Part shown: piece by piece, positions 50,964 through 59,857 of the stretch
Layout: each line of letters starts with the position of its first letter
Numbering within the stretch: position 1 is the first letter of the stretch
Source of the DNA: an uncultured Planctomycetales bacterium
Lineage (GTDB): Bacteria > Planctomycetota > Planctomycetia > Pirellulales > S012-138
Length of the DNA stretch: 64,000 bases
Reading direction: 5' to 3'
NCBI GenBank assembly: GCA_937982665.1
Contig: CALJLD010000036.1
Location: forward strand, 50,724 to 114,723
Position numbers and translations under genes: made by a program
Notes under the pieces: generated by a model
Told to the model about the DNA's origin: nothing
Database searches by the model: none
What the model saw: the letters and a program-made list of their open reading frames with translations, nothing else

Positions 50964-51758
50964 GTGGAACTGTATGCCCTGTTGGCAGTAGTCGGTCTGG
51001 TCGGCGGCTTCCTTGCCGGCTGGGTGGGCCTTGGCGGAGGAATCATCCTCGCGCCACTGTTGCTGTATGTTCCGCCGGCTGTCGGGCTTAACTCATTCGA
51101 CATGAAGGAGGTAGCCCGGCTGACGATCATTCAAAGCCTATGCAGCACTGCAGCTGCGGGGTTGGCGCATCGACGCGCTAGGCAGATGCATCGACCGCTG
51201 GTCATCTGGATGGGAGTCGCGATAGTCATCGCAAGCTTGGGAGGATCGCTTATTTCAGAGCTAAAGTTAGTCTCGTCCGAGATGCTGCTCGGCGTGTTTG
51301 CAGCAATGGCACTGGCGGCATCTGTGTTGATGTTTCGCCGTCCGGCCGACATGCAAGATGAAGAGGAAGGAGGATCGCCACGCGAGCCTACGTTCAACCA
51401 CGGTCGCGCAGCCGCAATTGCCCTCGGAGTTGGGTTGCTGGGGGGCATGGTTGGACAGAGCGGGGCGTTTTTGACGATTCCGTTGTTGATTCATGCCCTG
51501 AGAATACCAACGCGCCTGGCAATTGGCTCTTCGCTAGGAATTACATTTTGCGCCGCCTTGGCCGGCAGTGTTGGCAAATTATTCGGTGGCGGCCCCATCG
51601 TTTGGCCGCAGGTCGCCGTATTGGTTGTCGGCTCGTTGTTGGGCAGTCAGCTTGGCTCAACCGTGAGTCATCGCGCTGCGACGACTTCCTTGCGGTACAT
51701 CCTGGCGGTACTGATCGGCGCGAGCGCTGCTCGCATGTGGTACCAGATTCTGATCTAG
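50964..51758 (+). CDS. TauE/SafE-family permease
   Basis: 264 residues from a GTG at 50964. Eight or so TM helices with the family repeats GFLAGWVGLGGGIILAPLL and, in the second half, GLLGGMVGQSGAFLTIPLLI. Members export sulfite or organosulfur compounds, or carry related anions. It lies 14 bp before selD on the same strand, so a role in selenium oxyanion or sulfur supply is plausible but inferred from position. Confidence 0.85.
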   Translation: MELYALLAVVGLVGGFLAGWVGLGGGIILAPLLLYVPPAVGLNSFDMKEVARLTIIQSLCSTAAAGLAHRRARQMHRPLVIWMGVAIVIASLGGSLISELKLVSSEMLLGVFAAMALAASVLMFRRPADMQDEEEGGSPREPTFNHGRAAAIALGVGLLGGMVGQSGAFLTIPLLIHALRIPTRLAIGSSLGITFCAALAGSVGKLFGGGPIVWPQVAVLVVGSLLGSQLGSTVSHRAATTSLRYILAVLIGASAARMWYQILI

Positions 51759-51772
51759 AGAAAGGAAAATCA

Positions 51773-52819
51773 ATGACGGAACAAATCAATTTGACGCAAT
51801 TGACGCACGGCGGCGGCTGAGCGTGCAAGATTGGTCCTGAGGACCTGGCACAGGTCTTGTGCCACCTGCCCCCGGTCGAAGACCGGGCGGTCATCGTGGG
51901 AACATCAACGGCTGATGACGCTGCGGCATACCGTATCGACGACGAACGCGCAATTATCCAGACCGTGGACTTCATTACGCCGATTGTCGACGACCCGTAT
52001 GACTACGGCCGGATCGCGGCGGCTAATTCGATCAGCGACGTGTACGCCATGGGCGGGCGTCCGCTATTTGCTTTAAACATCGTCTGCTTTCCTTCAAAGA
52101 AGCTGCCGTTAGATGTTCTCGGCCTGATCTTGAGAGGTGGTTGTGACAAGGCGCGCGAGGCTGGTATTGAAATCGTTGGTGATCATTCGATCGATGACAC
52201 AGAGCCGAAATACGGACTGGTCGTCACGGGCATCGCGCGGGCCGACTGCGTGTTGACTAACGCAGGCGCGCAGCCCGGTGATATGTTGGTGCTGACCAAA
52301 CCATTGGGTTCCGGTATTCTCACTATGGCCTTGAAGAATGGTCTGTTGGGCGATGACGCTAGGAACAAGATCGTCGACGTGATGGCGACGTTGAACCGCG
52401 CCGCAGCTGAAGCTCTTGACGGTCTGGACGTTCATGCATTAACGGACATCACCGGCTTCGGGCTGCTTGGTCACCTAATCGAGTTGATCACAGGATCAGG
52501 AGTCGGGGCTCGGATCGAGCCCGCTGACGTTCCCGTCCTCGAAGAAGTGTGGCCCCTGGCACGCGAGGGTGTGTATCCGGGCGGAGCCAAACGGAATCTG
52601 GATCGGCATGATCGCTCAGTGAAATGGTTGGGCCCGACGCCTGAGGAAGTAAAGATTGTCCTGGCCGATCCTCAGACCTCTGGCGGTTTGCTAATCTCCG
52701 TTGCCCCGCGGGATCTGGATCGATTGAACGCTCGTTCGGCCGATGCTGGAGTAACGTCGGCCGCAATCGGGGAAATCACAAGCGATCAGGCAAATGTGGT
52801 GCTAGTTGATACGCCGTGA
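51773..52819 (+). CDS. selD: Selenophosphate synthase, itself a selenoprotein (Sec16)
   Basis: The ATG at 51773 reads MTEQINLTQLTHGGG, then TGA at 51818-51820, then ACKIGPEDLAQVLC and the rest of SelD in frame: 348 residues, the usual length. Sec16 takes the place of the catalytic Cys, followed by the essential Lys (UACK). Further motifs are QTVDFITPIVDDPYDYGRIA, ANSISDVYAMGGRPLFALNI, GDHSIDDTEPKYGLVVTG, TDITGFGLLGHL and LADPQTSGGLLISV. It makes selenophosphate for selenocysteine synthesis. Without UGA recoding the product would be a 15-mer; a TTG at 51857 would give a protein lacking the active site. Confidence 0.92.
51818..51864 (+). promoter_or_regulatory. Bacterial SECIS-like element in selD
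   Basis: GGCACA (51847-51852) pairs perfectly with UGUGCC (51858-51863) around GGUCU, 32 nt after the UGA, near the far end of the accepted range. A second hairpin (GGUCC-UGA-GGACC) lies closer and could compete. Confidence 0.65.
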
Positions 52820-53074
52820 TGCCCGTTGTTGCCGCTTGCTTCGTGCGGCGCATCACGAGCCGCCCCACGTGAAAAGAGCATGGAACTTGAGTCGAGCGGC
52901 ATACGACTACTAAGAAAGTGAACTCCCCGCGCTGGATATTTTGATCCATTGTCCCAGTCTCGTCAGTCGCTGTACGGACTTTTTGAGCAGCGCGCTTTTG
53001 GCGCGGTTGCCTTGGATCGATATCATCAGAACTGGTTTGGCTTTTTGAGTTACACGTATTTTGGAGAATTCGAT

Positions 53075-53410
53075 ATGAGACGAGTCGCCTGTTTCTTAGC
53101 GGTCATCGGCCTGGCTACCCTTTGGGTTGGCTGCTCGACAGACTCCGAGACGACACAAGCGGGGCAAGGTGAATCGAGTTCATCGGAAGCAGTCTTGATC
53201 AGCCTAAGTGTTCCCAATATGACGTGAGGCGGCTGTGCCGCCTCGGTCCGAGGTGATTTGCAGAAGATCGACGGTGTCGCGGAAATCACAACCGACATTG
53301 CTAATCGCGTGTGTAGCTTCAAGTTGACCAAACCAGCCGTTGACTATAAGTCCCGCCTTGCTGAACTCGCCGAGACCAATCAGCACCTCGCGGGCTACAC
53401 GATTCAATAG
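53075..53410 (+). CDS. Selenocysteine-containing HMA metal-binding lipoprotein (Sec51)
   Basis: ATG at 53075 gives a lipoprotein signal (ATLWVGC lipobox), a Ser/Glu linker and the start of a heavy-metal-associated domain, ISLSVPNMT. A TGA follows at 53225-53227, and the same frame goes on with GGCAASVRGDLQKIDGVAEI, TDIANRVCSFKLTK and HLAGYTIQ to a TAG at 53408. The joined motif is MT-U-GGC-A, i.e. the MTCxxC metal loop with its first Cys replaced by Sec. The domain has normal length and fold pattern on both sides of the UGA. A hairpin with GGUC follows the UGA. It should sit in the periplasm and bind a soft metal through Sec and Cys. Confidence 0.82.
53225..53255 (+). promoter_or_regulatory. 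Bacterial SECIS-like element in the HMA gene
   Basis: CCUC (53241-53244) pairs with GAGG (53250-53253), presenting GGUCC at the apex, 17-18 nt after the UGA; outer C-G and G-U pairs extend the stem. This position is close to that of the GGU in the E. coli fdhF SECIS. Confidence 0.72.
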
Positions 53411-53428
53411 AATCAATTGGTGTCCACC

Positions 53429-53464
53429 CATGACCCGCAGGCTGCGCGCAGCCTGCGGGTCATG
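53429..53464 (+). terminator. Strong hairpin after the HMA selenoprotein gene
   Basis: CATGACCCGCAGGCTGC and its perfect complement form a 17-bp stem with a 2-4 nt loop, 18 bp after the stop codon. No T-run follows, so it may be a terminator of another kind or an RNA-stabilising structure. Confidence 0.65.
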
Positions 53465-54190
53465 ATACAGAGATTGTCCCAAGCAACTCTCGCGCCCGAT
53501 GTTGTAGCAAGGGCGGCTCACAACAGCTTGGGCTGACCTGCAATTAGCAACCTTCCTCTTTTAGCTTGTTATGGGCATACTGAACCAACGGCACGCGGAT
53601 CGCGATCGCGCATAATTTCTGCTAGCGCAAACGCAGGCTTAGGCAGGGCAGCAGACGCTGATTACCTCCAGAAATTGCACAAGCGCGCATCTGACCCTGG
53701 GGTTGCGATTGGCCATCAAGCGACACAGGCTATGCGCTTGGCATGCCGATTTTCTGGCGAGGTCCGCGCCAGACTCGTACGTCACGAATACCGGCGAGTA
53801 TCTCTACACCTGTTGAAAACAAGCGCTATCGAGAGTGCTTTAGATCCTCCCGTATCGCCCCAGCGTCAAGCACGGCTAGTGGATCATCTGGCTATTCAAC
53901 GAGTTTCTGACTCGCACGCCGGAATCAAAGATTGGACGGATCACGCCGCTTCGATCATCAATCTTCGCGCCATCAATCTGTGCAGCGTGAGATCGATATG
54001 ACAACACTCTGCTTAAGTGGCATTCGCTCCCGCCGGAGGGCCGCTTCCGTGCCATAAGTCATGTCTTGCAAGTGCCTTGCGGCGACAATGTTAATGGATT
54101 TAGAAGCATATTCATGGCTGCGGCACGTCGGTCGCATCTGCACTAGACAAAGTTGTCTCGACTCAATCCTCAGATCGGAAGGACGTAGCG
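53465..54190. other. Long intergenic region without a supportable gene
   Basis: About 725 bp. Open frames here have Arg/Ser-rich composition and no recognisable motif on either strand. A tRNA-Sec was looked for and not found. The segment may be a decayed insertion. Confidence 0.5.
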
Positions 54191-54403
54191 ATGTCATTTT
54201 CGTTAACACGGCGCAAATTGGCCGCCCTTTGCTTGGCGACTGGCCTTAGCTTTGCAATTGGCTGCGATGTCGCCTATATCGAGCCCATGAGCGCTACTGG
54301 CGAGCACGATGGCCATGACCATGATCACGGCGACCACGACCATGCTGGCCATGACCATGATCACGGCGACCATCATCACGATCATGCTGGTCACAGTCAT
54401 TAA
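54191..54403 (+). CDS. His/Asp-rich metal-chelating lipoprotein
   Basis: 70 residues: a lipoprotein signal (SFAIGC lipobox, about residue 25) followed by a tail that is nearly all His, Asp, Gly and Ala in HDHGDH-type repeats. The tail's DNA is a short tandem repeat (CATGACCATGATCACGGCGA units). It should bind Zn, Ni or Cu in the periplasm. It is the first gene before the CzcB/CzcA pair. Confidence 0.7.
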   Translation: MSFSLTRRKLAALCLATGLSFAIGCDVAYIEPMSATGEHDGHDHDHGDHDHAGHDHDHGDHHHDHAGHSH

Positions 54404-54545
54404 TTGTCGGTTTGTTTGCAGTAGCTTGATGCGATCGGCGAATCGATTGGTCCATCGCACGCAGCTTGGCAGTAAAGGATTGGCTATTGAAATCGAATCC
54501 CTAAGCCGAATAATAAGAAGTCTACCCTTGGTCGCGGAGATTCGC

Positions 54546-54992
54546 ATGATTCGTGGTACTGTAGTTAGCTTGATTGCATTGATGGTGGCGTGGCACGCCA
54601 TCATCGGCTGCTGCATGCACCACGTACATGCGTCTTCCGTGGGCAACGTTGGCTCCACGGAAAATTCAGCCTGCTGTAACAGCGCGAGCAACGCAGACGC
54701 TTTGTGGAATGCGGGCATCTGTAGTCATGGAGCCCTGCACACTTCTGCATGCGAATGTCCTTGCGACTCGCCCGCGGAGTGTGGAGAGATTACGTGTGTC
54801 CTCGGCATGCCGACACCGCCGAATGACTTTCCATTGGACCTGCAAGTTTCATTGCAAGCCCCATGCGCTGAAGTCTTGAGCGAGGAGCTTGTTGCCTCGT
54901 TTTCAAATTGCAGGGGATATGCACTGGATTGCGAAGCTAGCACTGCCGGCAGTATTCGTCGGCATCTCGCGATCAATGTGCTGCTGCTCTAG
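54546..54992 (+). CDS. Small secreted Cys-rich protein, third relative
   Basis: 148 residues. Signal segment TVVSLIALMVAWHAIIGCCM, then HHVHAS, SACCNSASN, CECPCDSPAECGEITC and a hydrophobic C-terminus ending RRHLAINVLLL. Same architecture as the proteins at 10497-10895 and 11756-12229. It is followed by a CzcB-type adaptor, supporting a role in metal binding ahead of export. Confidence 0.65.
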   Translation: MIRGTVVSLIALMVAWHAIIGCCMHHVHASSVGNVGSTENSACCNSASNADALWNAGICSHGALHTSACECPCDSPAECGEITCVLGMPTPPNDFPLDLQVSLQAPCAEVLSEELVASFSNCRGYALDCEASTAGSIRRHLAINVLLL

Positions 54993-55137
54993 AAGACCTC
55001 TCTGCCGGTAAATGCATGGCCGAATGCGCCATGTTTCAGTACCGGCGGCAATACGCTTAGCCATTAGAGCATTGTGCTGCGCGGTCGGTCCGCGAGCGAA
55101 CTCCTGTAATCCTTCTTCGCATTGCGCGAGAACTGCT

Positions 55138-56544
55138 ATGAATTTTCGCATAAGACACATTCCACGCTGGGTCTGGGCTTTGTCGCTTTCGATCATTGCC
55201 GCTGCCGCTGGTTTCCTTACATCGGATTCTTGGTTGCCTTATGCGCAGCAGCAGGTCGATCGTCTCTTGGCCAGTCGCCAAGGTAGCGTCGAAGAAGAAC
55301 ACGATCATGCTCACGAGGATGAACATGATCACAGCCATCCAGGGCATGCCGAGGAGTCCTCTATTGAGCTGAGCGCGGCCGGCTTGAAGAACATTGGATT
55401 TCGTCCAGTGACTGTAGCATTAAGCACGTACACGCGCCGGCTAAATGTTCCTGCCATGGTTGTCGAACGGCCCGGGCGAACACAGATCCAGATCTCGGCT
55501 CCCCTGACGGGCATTGTCACCAAGATTCACTACGTGCCGGGGGCCGCAGTCGCTGCCGATTCACCTTTGTTTGAAATTCGGCTGACGCATGAAGAACTCG
55601 TGACGGCTCAGACAAACCTCATCCGTACGGCGGAAAACCTGGAGGTTGTCGAGCGGGAAATCAACCGGCTGAATTCGATCGCCGAAGGCGTCATCGCCGG
55701 CAAACGGATTTTGGAACAAGAATACGAGAAGCAGAAATTGCAGGCTGCGCTCACAGCTGAACGGCAAGCGTTGTTATTGCATGGCCTGACGGAAGAGCAA
55801 ATCGAGGGTATTCTCAAAACCCGACAGCTCTTTCAAACGATTATCGTCAGGTCGCCAGCGCATCTCGACGACAGCGATTCCTGTGCGTCGGAGCACCTGT
55901 TTCATGTCCAGAGTCTCCCCGTCAACGTTGGTCAGCAAGTTGAAGCGGGGGAAGTCCTTGGCGTTATCGCTGATCATTGCGAGCTGTACGTGGAAGGACG
56001 GGCATTCGAGGATGATGCACCGAAATTGAGAAAGGCGGCGCGCGAAGGTTGGGAGGTTACAGCGTCGTTGCTCAGCGGCAACGAGGAGACGGACCGAATC
56101 GAAGGACTGCAAGTCCTCTATGTTGCCGACCATGTCGACTCCGAATCGCGAGCATTTAAATTCTACCTGACTCTCCCCAATGAAATCGTGCTTGATCAGT
56201 CATCAAGCGGCGGTGGGCCACGCTTTATCGAATGGAGATTCAAACCTGGCCAGCGAATGGAGATCCAAATTCCCATTGAGCGCTGGGAAGATCGGATTGT
56301 CCTGCCCGTCGAAGCTGTGGTGAAAGCCGGGGCGGAATCTTACGTATTCCAGCAGAACGGAGATCATTTCGACCGCGTGCCCGTGCACGTTGAGTACCGC
56401 GATCAAGACACGGTCGTCATCGCGAACGATGGTTCGATTTTTCCGGGTGACATTCTCGCTGCAAAAGGAGCGTTCGATATGCACCTGACGCTCAAGAATA
56501 AGGCAGGGGGCGGCATCGATCCTCATGCAGGCCATAACCATTAA
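55138..56544 (+). CDS. czcB: CzcB-type periplasmic adaptor
   Basis: 468 residues from the ATG at 55138. TM near 10-28, a His-rich segment (HDHAHEDEHDHSHPGHAEES), then the membrane-fusion core: TRRLNVPAMVVERPGRTQIQ, SAPLTGIVTKIHYVPGAAVA, a helical hairpin with LEVVEREINRLNSIAEG, and beta-barrel VGQQVEAGEVLGVIADHCEL. C-terminal His tail (DPHAGHNH). The His-rich part and lack of CPxxCGM modules separate it from the two CusB-type adaptors and suggest Zn/Co/Ni. The pump follows. Confidence 0.85.
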   Translation: MNFRIRHIPRWVWALSLSIIAAAAGFLTSDSWLPYAQQQVDRLLASRQGSVEEEHDHAHEDEHDHSHPGHAEESSIELSAAGLKNIGFRPVTVALSTYTRRLNVPAMVVERPGRTQIQISAPLTGIVTKIHYVPGAAVAADSPLFEIRLTHEELVTAQTNLIRTAENLEVVEREINRLNSIAEGVIAGKRILEQEYEKQKLQAALTAERQALLLHGLTEEQIEGILKTRQLFQTIIVRSPAHLDDSDSCASEHLFHVQSLPVNVGQQVEAGEVLGVIADHCELYVEGRAFEDDAPKLRKAAREGWEVTASLLSGNEETDRIEGLQVLYVADHVDSESRAFKFYLTLPNEIVLDQSSSGGGPRFIEWRFKPGQRMEIQIPIERWEDRIVLPVEAVVKAGAESYVFQQNGDHFDRVPVHVEYRDQDTVVIANDGSIFPGDILAAKGAFDMHLTLKNKAGGGIDPHAGHNH

Positions 56545-56592
56545 CAGATCGGGCTTTAACTGCGGCATCGCTTGAGGTCAGGAGAGTCAATC

Positions 56593-59500
56593 GTGCTTAA
56601 CGCAATCATTCGTTTTTCGCTGAAGAACCGCGTTCTCGTGGTCGCCTTTGCGTTGTTTTTGACGCTATACGGCGGCTGGCAAGCGATTCATCTACCGATC
56701 GATGTGTTCCCGAATCTTAATCGGCCCCGCGTCGTCGTTATGACCGAAGCGCCGGGAATGGCGCCGGAAGAGGTTGAAACACTAATCACGTTTCCATTGG
56801 AAACCGTGCTGAACGGCGCTACCGGCGTCCAAGCGGTTCGGACGTCGTCAGGTGTTGGACTGTCCGTCATCTATGTCGAGTTTGATTGGGGCACTGACAT
56901 CTACAACGATCGCCAGGTTGTTGCAGAACGTCTCGCACTGGCAAACGACCGCTTGCCAGAAGGCGTCAAGCCGCAATTGATGCCTATTTCGTCGATCATG
57001 GGGCAAATCATGGTCATGGGGATGTACAGCGAGGGCGGCAAGACTAACCCCATGGAATTGCGGACGACGGCGGATTGGGTCGTGCGGCAGCGGCTGCTAA
57101 CGATTCCAGGTGTCTCACAGGTCATCGTGATGGGAGGAGATCGGAAGCAGTTTCAGATCTTAGTCGATCCCAACGAGCTTTTGCGTTACGGAGTGACGTT
57201 GCACGAAGTCCAGGAAGCCCTTCGTAAGAGCAATCAAAACACGACCGGTGGCTATCTCGATGAGCAAGGCCCACAGGAGTTCCTTGTCAGGTCTCTTGGG
57301 CGGGTAACAAGTGTTGAGGAACTTAGTGGAATCGTTGTCGCCCACCGGGATGGACAGTCGATCCGTCTCTCCCAGGTAGCCAGAATTGTGGAAGGGCCAC
57401 AAGTCAAACGTGGCGACAGCTCCGCATTCACAAGAACATCTTCGGGCGAATTCAGCGGCGGTCCTGCAGTTGTCCTGACGATTTTGAAGCAGCCAAATGC
57501 GGACACTCGGCTTGTTACAGAGCAGGTGTTGGAAGCGCTCAAGGAAATTGACGCATCGCTGCCAGGAGATATCCGCATTCTGCCAGAGCTCTATCAACAA
57601 AAGTCATTCATCGACCTTGCGATTGAAAACGTGATGGAGGCGTTGCGCGATGGAGGAATCCTTGTCGTCGTCATACTCTTCCTGTTCTTGCTGAATCTCC
57701 GGACAACATTCATCACGTTGACAGCGATACCGCTGTCAATTGTGATCACAGCACTCGTGTTTAAGACATTCGGGCTAACTATCAACACGATGACGTTAGG
57801 GGGGCTCGCCGTCGCGATAGGCGAACTCGTCGACGACGCCATTGTCGACGTTGAGAACATCTTTCGACGGTTGCGCGAAAACCGCCACAGCGAGAGCCCG
57901 AAGAATCCTCTGCTTGTCGTCTTTCAAGCGAGCTGCGAAATCCGCAACTCGATCGTTTACGGAACGTTGATCGTCGTTCTAGTATTCGTACCTTTGTTTG
58001 CACTTTCGGGCATGGAAGGTCGGCTCTTCGCACCACTGGGAGTCGCCTACATCGTTTCGCTAGTATCTTCACTGCTCGTATCGCTGACGGTCACTCCGGT
58101 CCTTAGCTACTGGTTACTCGGTTCACTCAAATTAGGACGAGAAGAAAAGGAAGGGTTCGTTGTCCGTGTCCTCAAATGGGTTGCTGGCAACGTGATGCGC
58201 CTGAGCCTGAGGTTCGCGTGGCCAATCTTGATTCTGGCGTCAATCGTCGTCGGAATCGCTGGTCTCGGCGTTTGGCAGCTTGAAAACGACTTCCTGCCAC
58301 CATTCAATGAAGGCGCTCTCCAAGTCAACGTGCTGTTGCCGCCAGGCACGTCACTCGCGCAGTCAACTATCAAAGCACGGCAGGTCGAAGCGCGCCTGCA
58401 AGAGATTGATGACATCGTAGCCTTCGTTCGGAAGACCGGACGAGCAGAATTGGATGAGCACGCAGAAGGCGTCAATGTCACAGAAATCATTGCCACGATT
58501 AGTCCCACGACTAGCCTTTCCCGCCAGGAATTGATTGATGAGGTCGAAGAGGCGCTCGCGGATATTCCGGGAGTTGTCGGCTCAACCGACCAGCCATTGG
58601 CGCACTTGATTTCCCACATGCTTTCTGGCGTGAAAGCGCAGATTGCAATCAAGCTGTACGGCGACGATCTCGATATCCTGCGTCGTGAGGCGCGGAAGAT
58701 GGAGGCGGCCATCTCCGAGGTCGACGGTGTTCGTGACTTACAAGTTGAACAACAGATTGAGATTCCACAGCTGCGCATCGAGGCCGACCCGAGAAAGCTG
58801 GAGCAGTTTGGCCTGACACGCCTCGATGTGAATGAATTCGTCGAAACCGCTATGCAAGGCGAGGTTGTGTCTGAAGTCCTGGACGGGCAACGGACCTTTG
58901 ACCTGATGTTGCGCTTGGACGAGCGGTTTCGCGAAGACCGTCAGGCTCTCAAGCGACTCGTCTTGCAACTGCCGAATGGGGGTACGGCAAAGCTTGAAGA
59001 CGTTGCGGAGATTTATGAAGCGGGAGGACCCAATACAGTCAACCGAGAACAAGTCCGGCGGCGAATCATCGTGCAATGTAATGTCAGCGGGCGTGGGCTC
59101 GTTGATGTCGTTGGAGACATTCGGCAACGGCTTGCACCCATTGAGGCGGAGCTGCCGCAGGGCTACTTCACAGAGTACAGCGGTCAATTCGAGAGCCAGC
59201 AATCAGCATCGCGGATGATCGCGATCCTATTCGGCATCTCGCTCGTCGCTATGTTCCTCGTGCTTTACAAGATGTTCGGCTCGGCCAATCTCTCACTTCA
59301 AGTGATGATCGCTCTGCCCATGGCGTTCATTGGCTCCGTCGCGGCACTCTATTTGACAAATCAAACATTGACTGTCGCCAGCATGGTCGGATTCATCTCC
59401 CTTTGCGGAATCGCGTCGCGCAACGGCATTTTGTTGATCAACCATTATATCCATCTTGTCAGACACGAGGGAGAAACCTGGTCGCGCGAAATGATTATCC

Positions 59501-59820
59501 GTGCCGGCAAGGATCGGCTTGCTCCTGTCCTGATGACAGCGCTAACTTCCGGCATCGGTCTCGTACCCTTGGCGCTCGCGGCTGGCGAACCGGGTAAAGA
59601 GATTCTGTACCCCGTCGCCACTGTCATTATCGGTGGCTTGATCACAAGCACCTTGTTGGAATTTCTCGTACGCCCCGCGCTCTTTTGGACTATCGGCATG
59701 CGCGCCGCGCAACGCGTCGTTGAATCGCAGTCCGAAGACGTGGAGTTAATTGAAGAGGGCGAATCGTCCCGTTCTCAACGAAAGAATGGTGCGGACACTC
59801 TCGCAAGCGAGCAAACGTAA
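56593..59820 (+). CDS. czcA: CzcA-type heavy-metal RND pump
   Basis: 1075 residues from a GTG at 56593 (CAGGAGAG upstream), normal length. Features: PIDVFPNLNRPRVVVMTEAP, the TM4 motif GELVDDAIVDVENIF, FLPPFNEGALQVNVLLPPGT and the second-half SMVGFISLCGIASRNGILLI. The three CusA copper methionines are absent at the first two positions (ALQVN, VNVTEI), so it is not a copper pump of that type; divalent cations are more likely. Paired with the CzcB-type adaptor just upstream. Confidence 0.9.
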   Translation: MLNAIIRFSLKNRVLVVAFALFLTLYGGWQAIHLPIDVFPNLNRPRVVVMTEAPGMAPEEVETLITFPLETVLNGATGVQAVRTSSGVGLSVIYVEFDWGTDIYNDRQVVAERLALANDRLPEGVKPQLMPISSIMGQIMVMGMYSEGGKTNPMELRTTADWVVRQRLLTIPGVSQVIVMGGDRKQFQILVDPNELLRYGVTLHEVQEALRKSNQNTTGGYLDEQGPQEFLVRSLGRVTSVEELSGIVVAHRDGQSIRLSQVARIVEGPQVKRGDSSAFTRTSSGEFSGGPAVVLTILKQPNADTRLVTEQVLEALKEIDASLPGDIRILPELYQQKSFIDLAIENVMEALRDGGILVVVILFLFLLNLRTTFITLTAIPLSIVITALVFKTFGLTINTMTLGGLAVAIGELVDDAIVDVENIFRRLRENRHSESPKNPLLVVFQASCEIRNSIVYGTLIVVLVFVPLFALSGMEGRLFAPLGVAYIVSLVSSLLVSLTVTPVLSYWLLGSLKLGREEKEGFVVRVLKWVAGNVMRLSLRFAWPILILASIVVGIAGLGVWQLENDFLPPFNEGALQVNVLLPPGTSLAQSTIKARQVEARLQEIDDIVAFVRKTGRAELDEHAEGVNVTEIIATISPTTSLSRQELIDEVEEALADIPGVVGSTDQPLAHLISHMLSGVKAQIAIKLYGDDLDILRREARKMEAAISEVDGVRDLQVEQQIEIPQLRIEADPRKLEQFGLTRLDVNEFVETAMQGEVVSEVLDGQRTFDLMLRLDERFREDRQALKRLVLQLPNGGTAKLEDVAEIYEAGGPNTVNREQVRRRIIVQCNVSGRGLVDVVGDIRQRLAPIEAELPQGYFTEYSGQFESQQSASRMIAILFGISLVAMFLVLYKMFGSANLSLQVMIALPMAFIGSVAALYLTNQTLTVASMVGFISLCGIASRNGILLINHYIHLVRHEGETWSREMIIRAGKDRLAPVLMTALTSGIGLVPLALAAGEPGKEILYPVATVIIGGLITSTLLEFLVRPALFWTIGMRAAQRVVESQSEDVELIEEGESSRSQRKNGADTLASEQT

Positions 59821-59857
59821 ACCACTGTTTTGTTGGTCTCTTTTGAAGGATCTATTT

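Noticed and set aside
51857..52819. selD as a gene starting at TTG 51857
   Set aside because: This would remove the catalytic Sec/Lys segment; reading through the UGA from the ATG at 51773 gives a full-length enzyme.
53465..54190. tRNA-Sec or selA/selB remnants near the selenium genes
   Set aside because: No tRNA-like cloverleaf with a TCA anticodon and no recognisable protein fragment was found by eye.
54303..54395. Short tandem DNA repeat (CATGACCATGATCACGGCGA-like units) as a possible regulatory or CRISPR-like array
   Set aside because: The units are in phase with the His/Asp-rich coding sequence and have no spacers.
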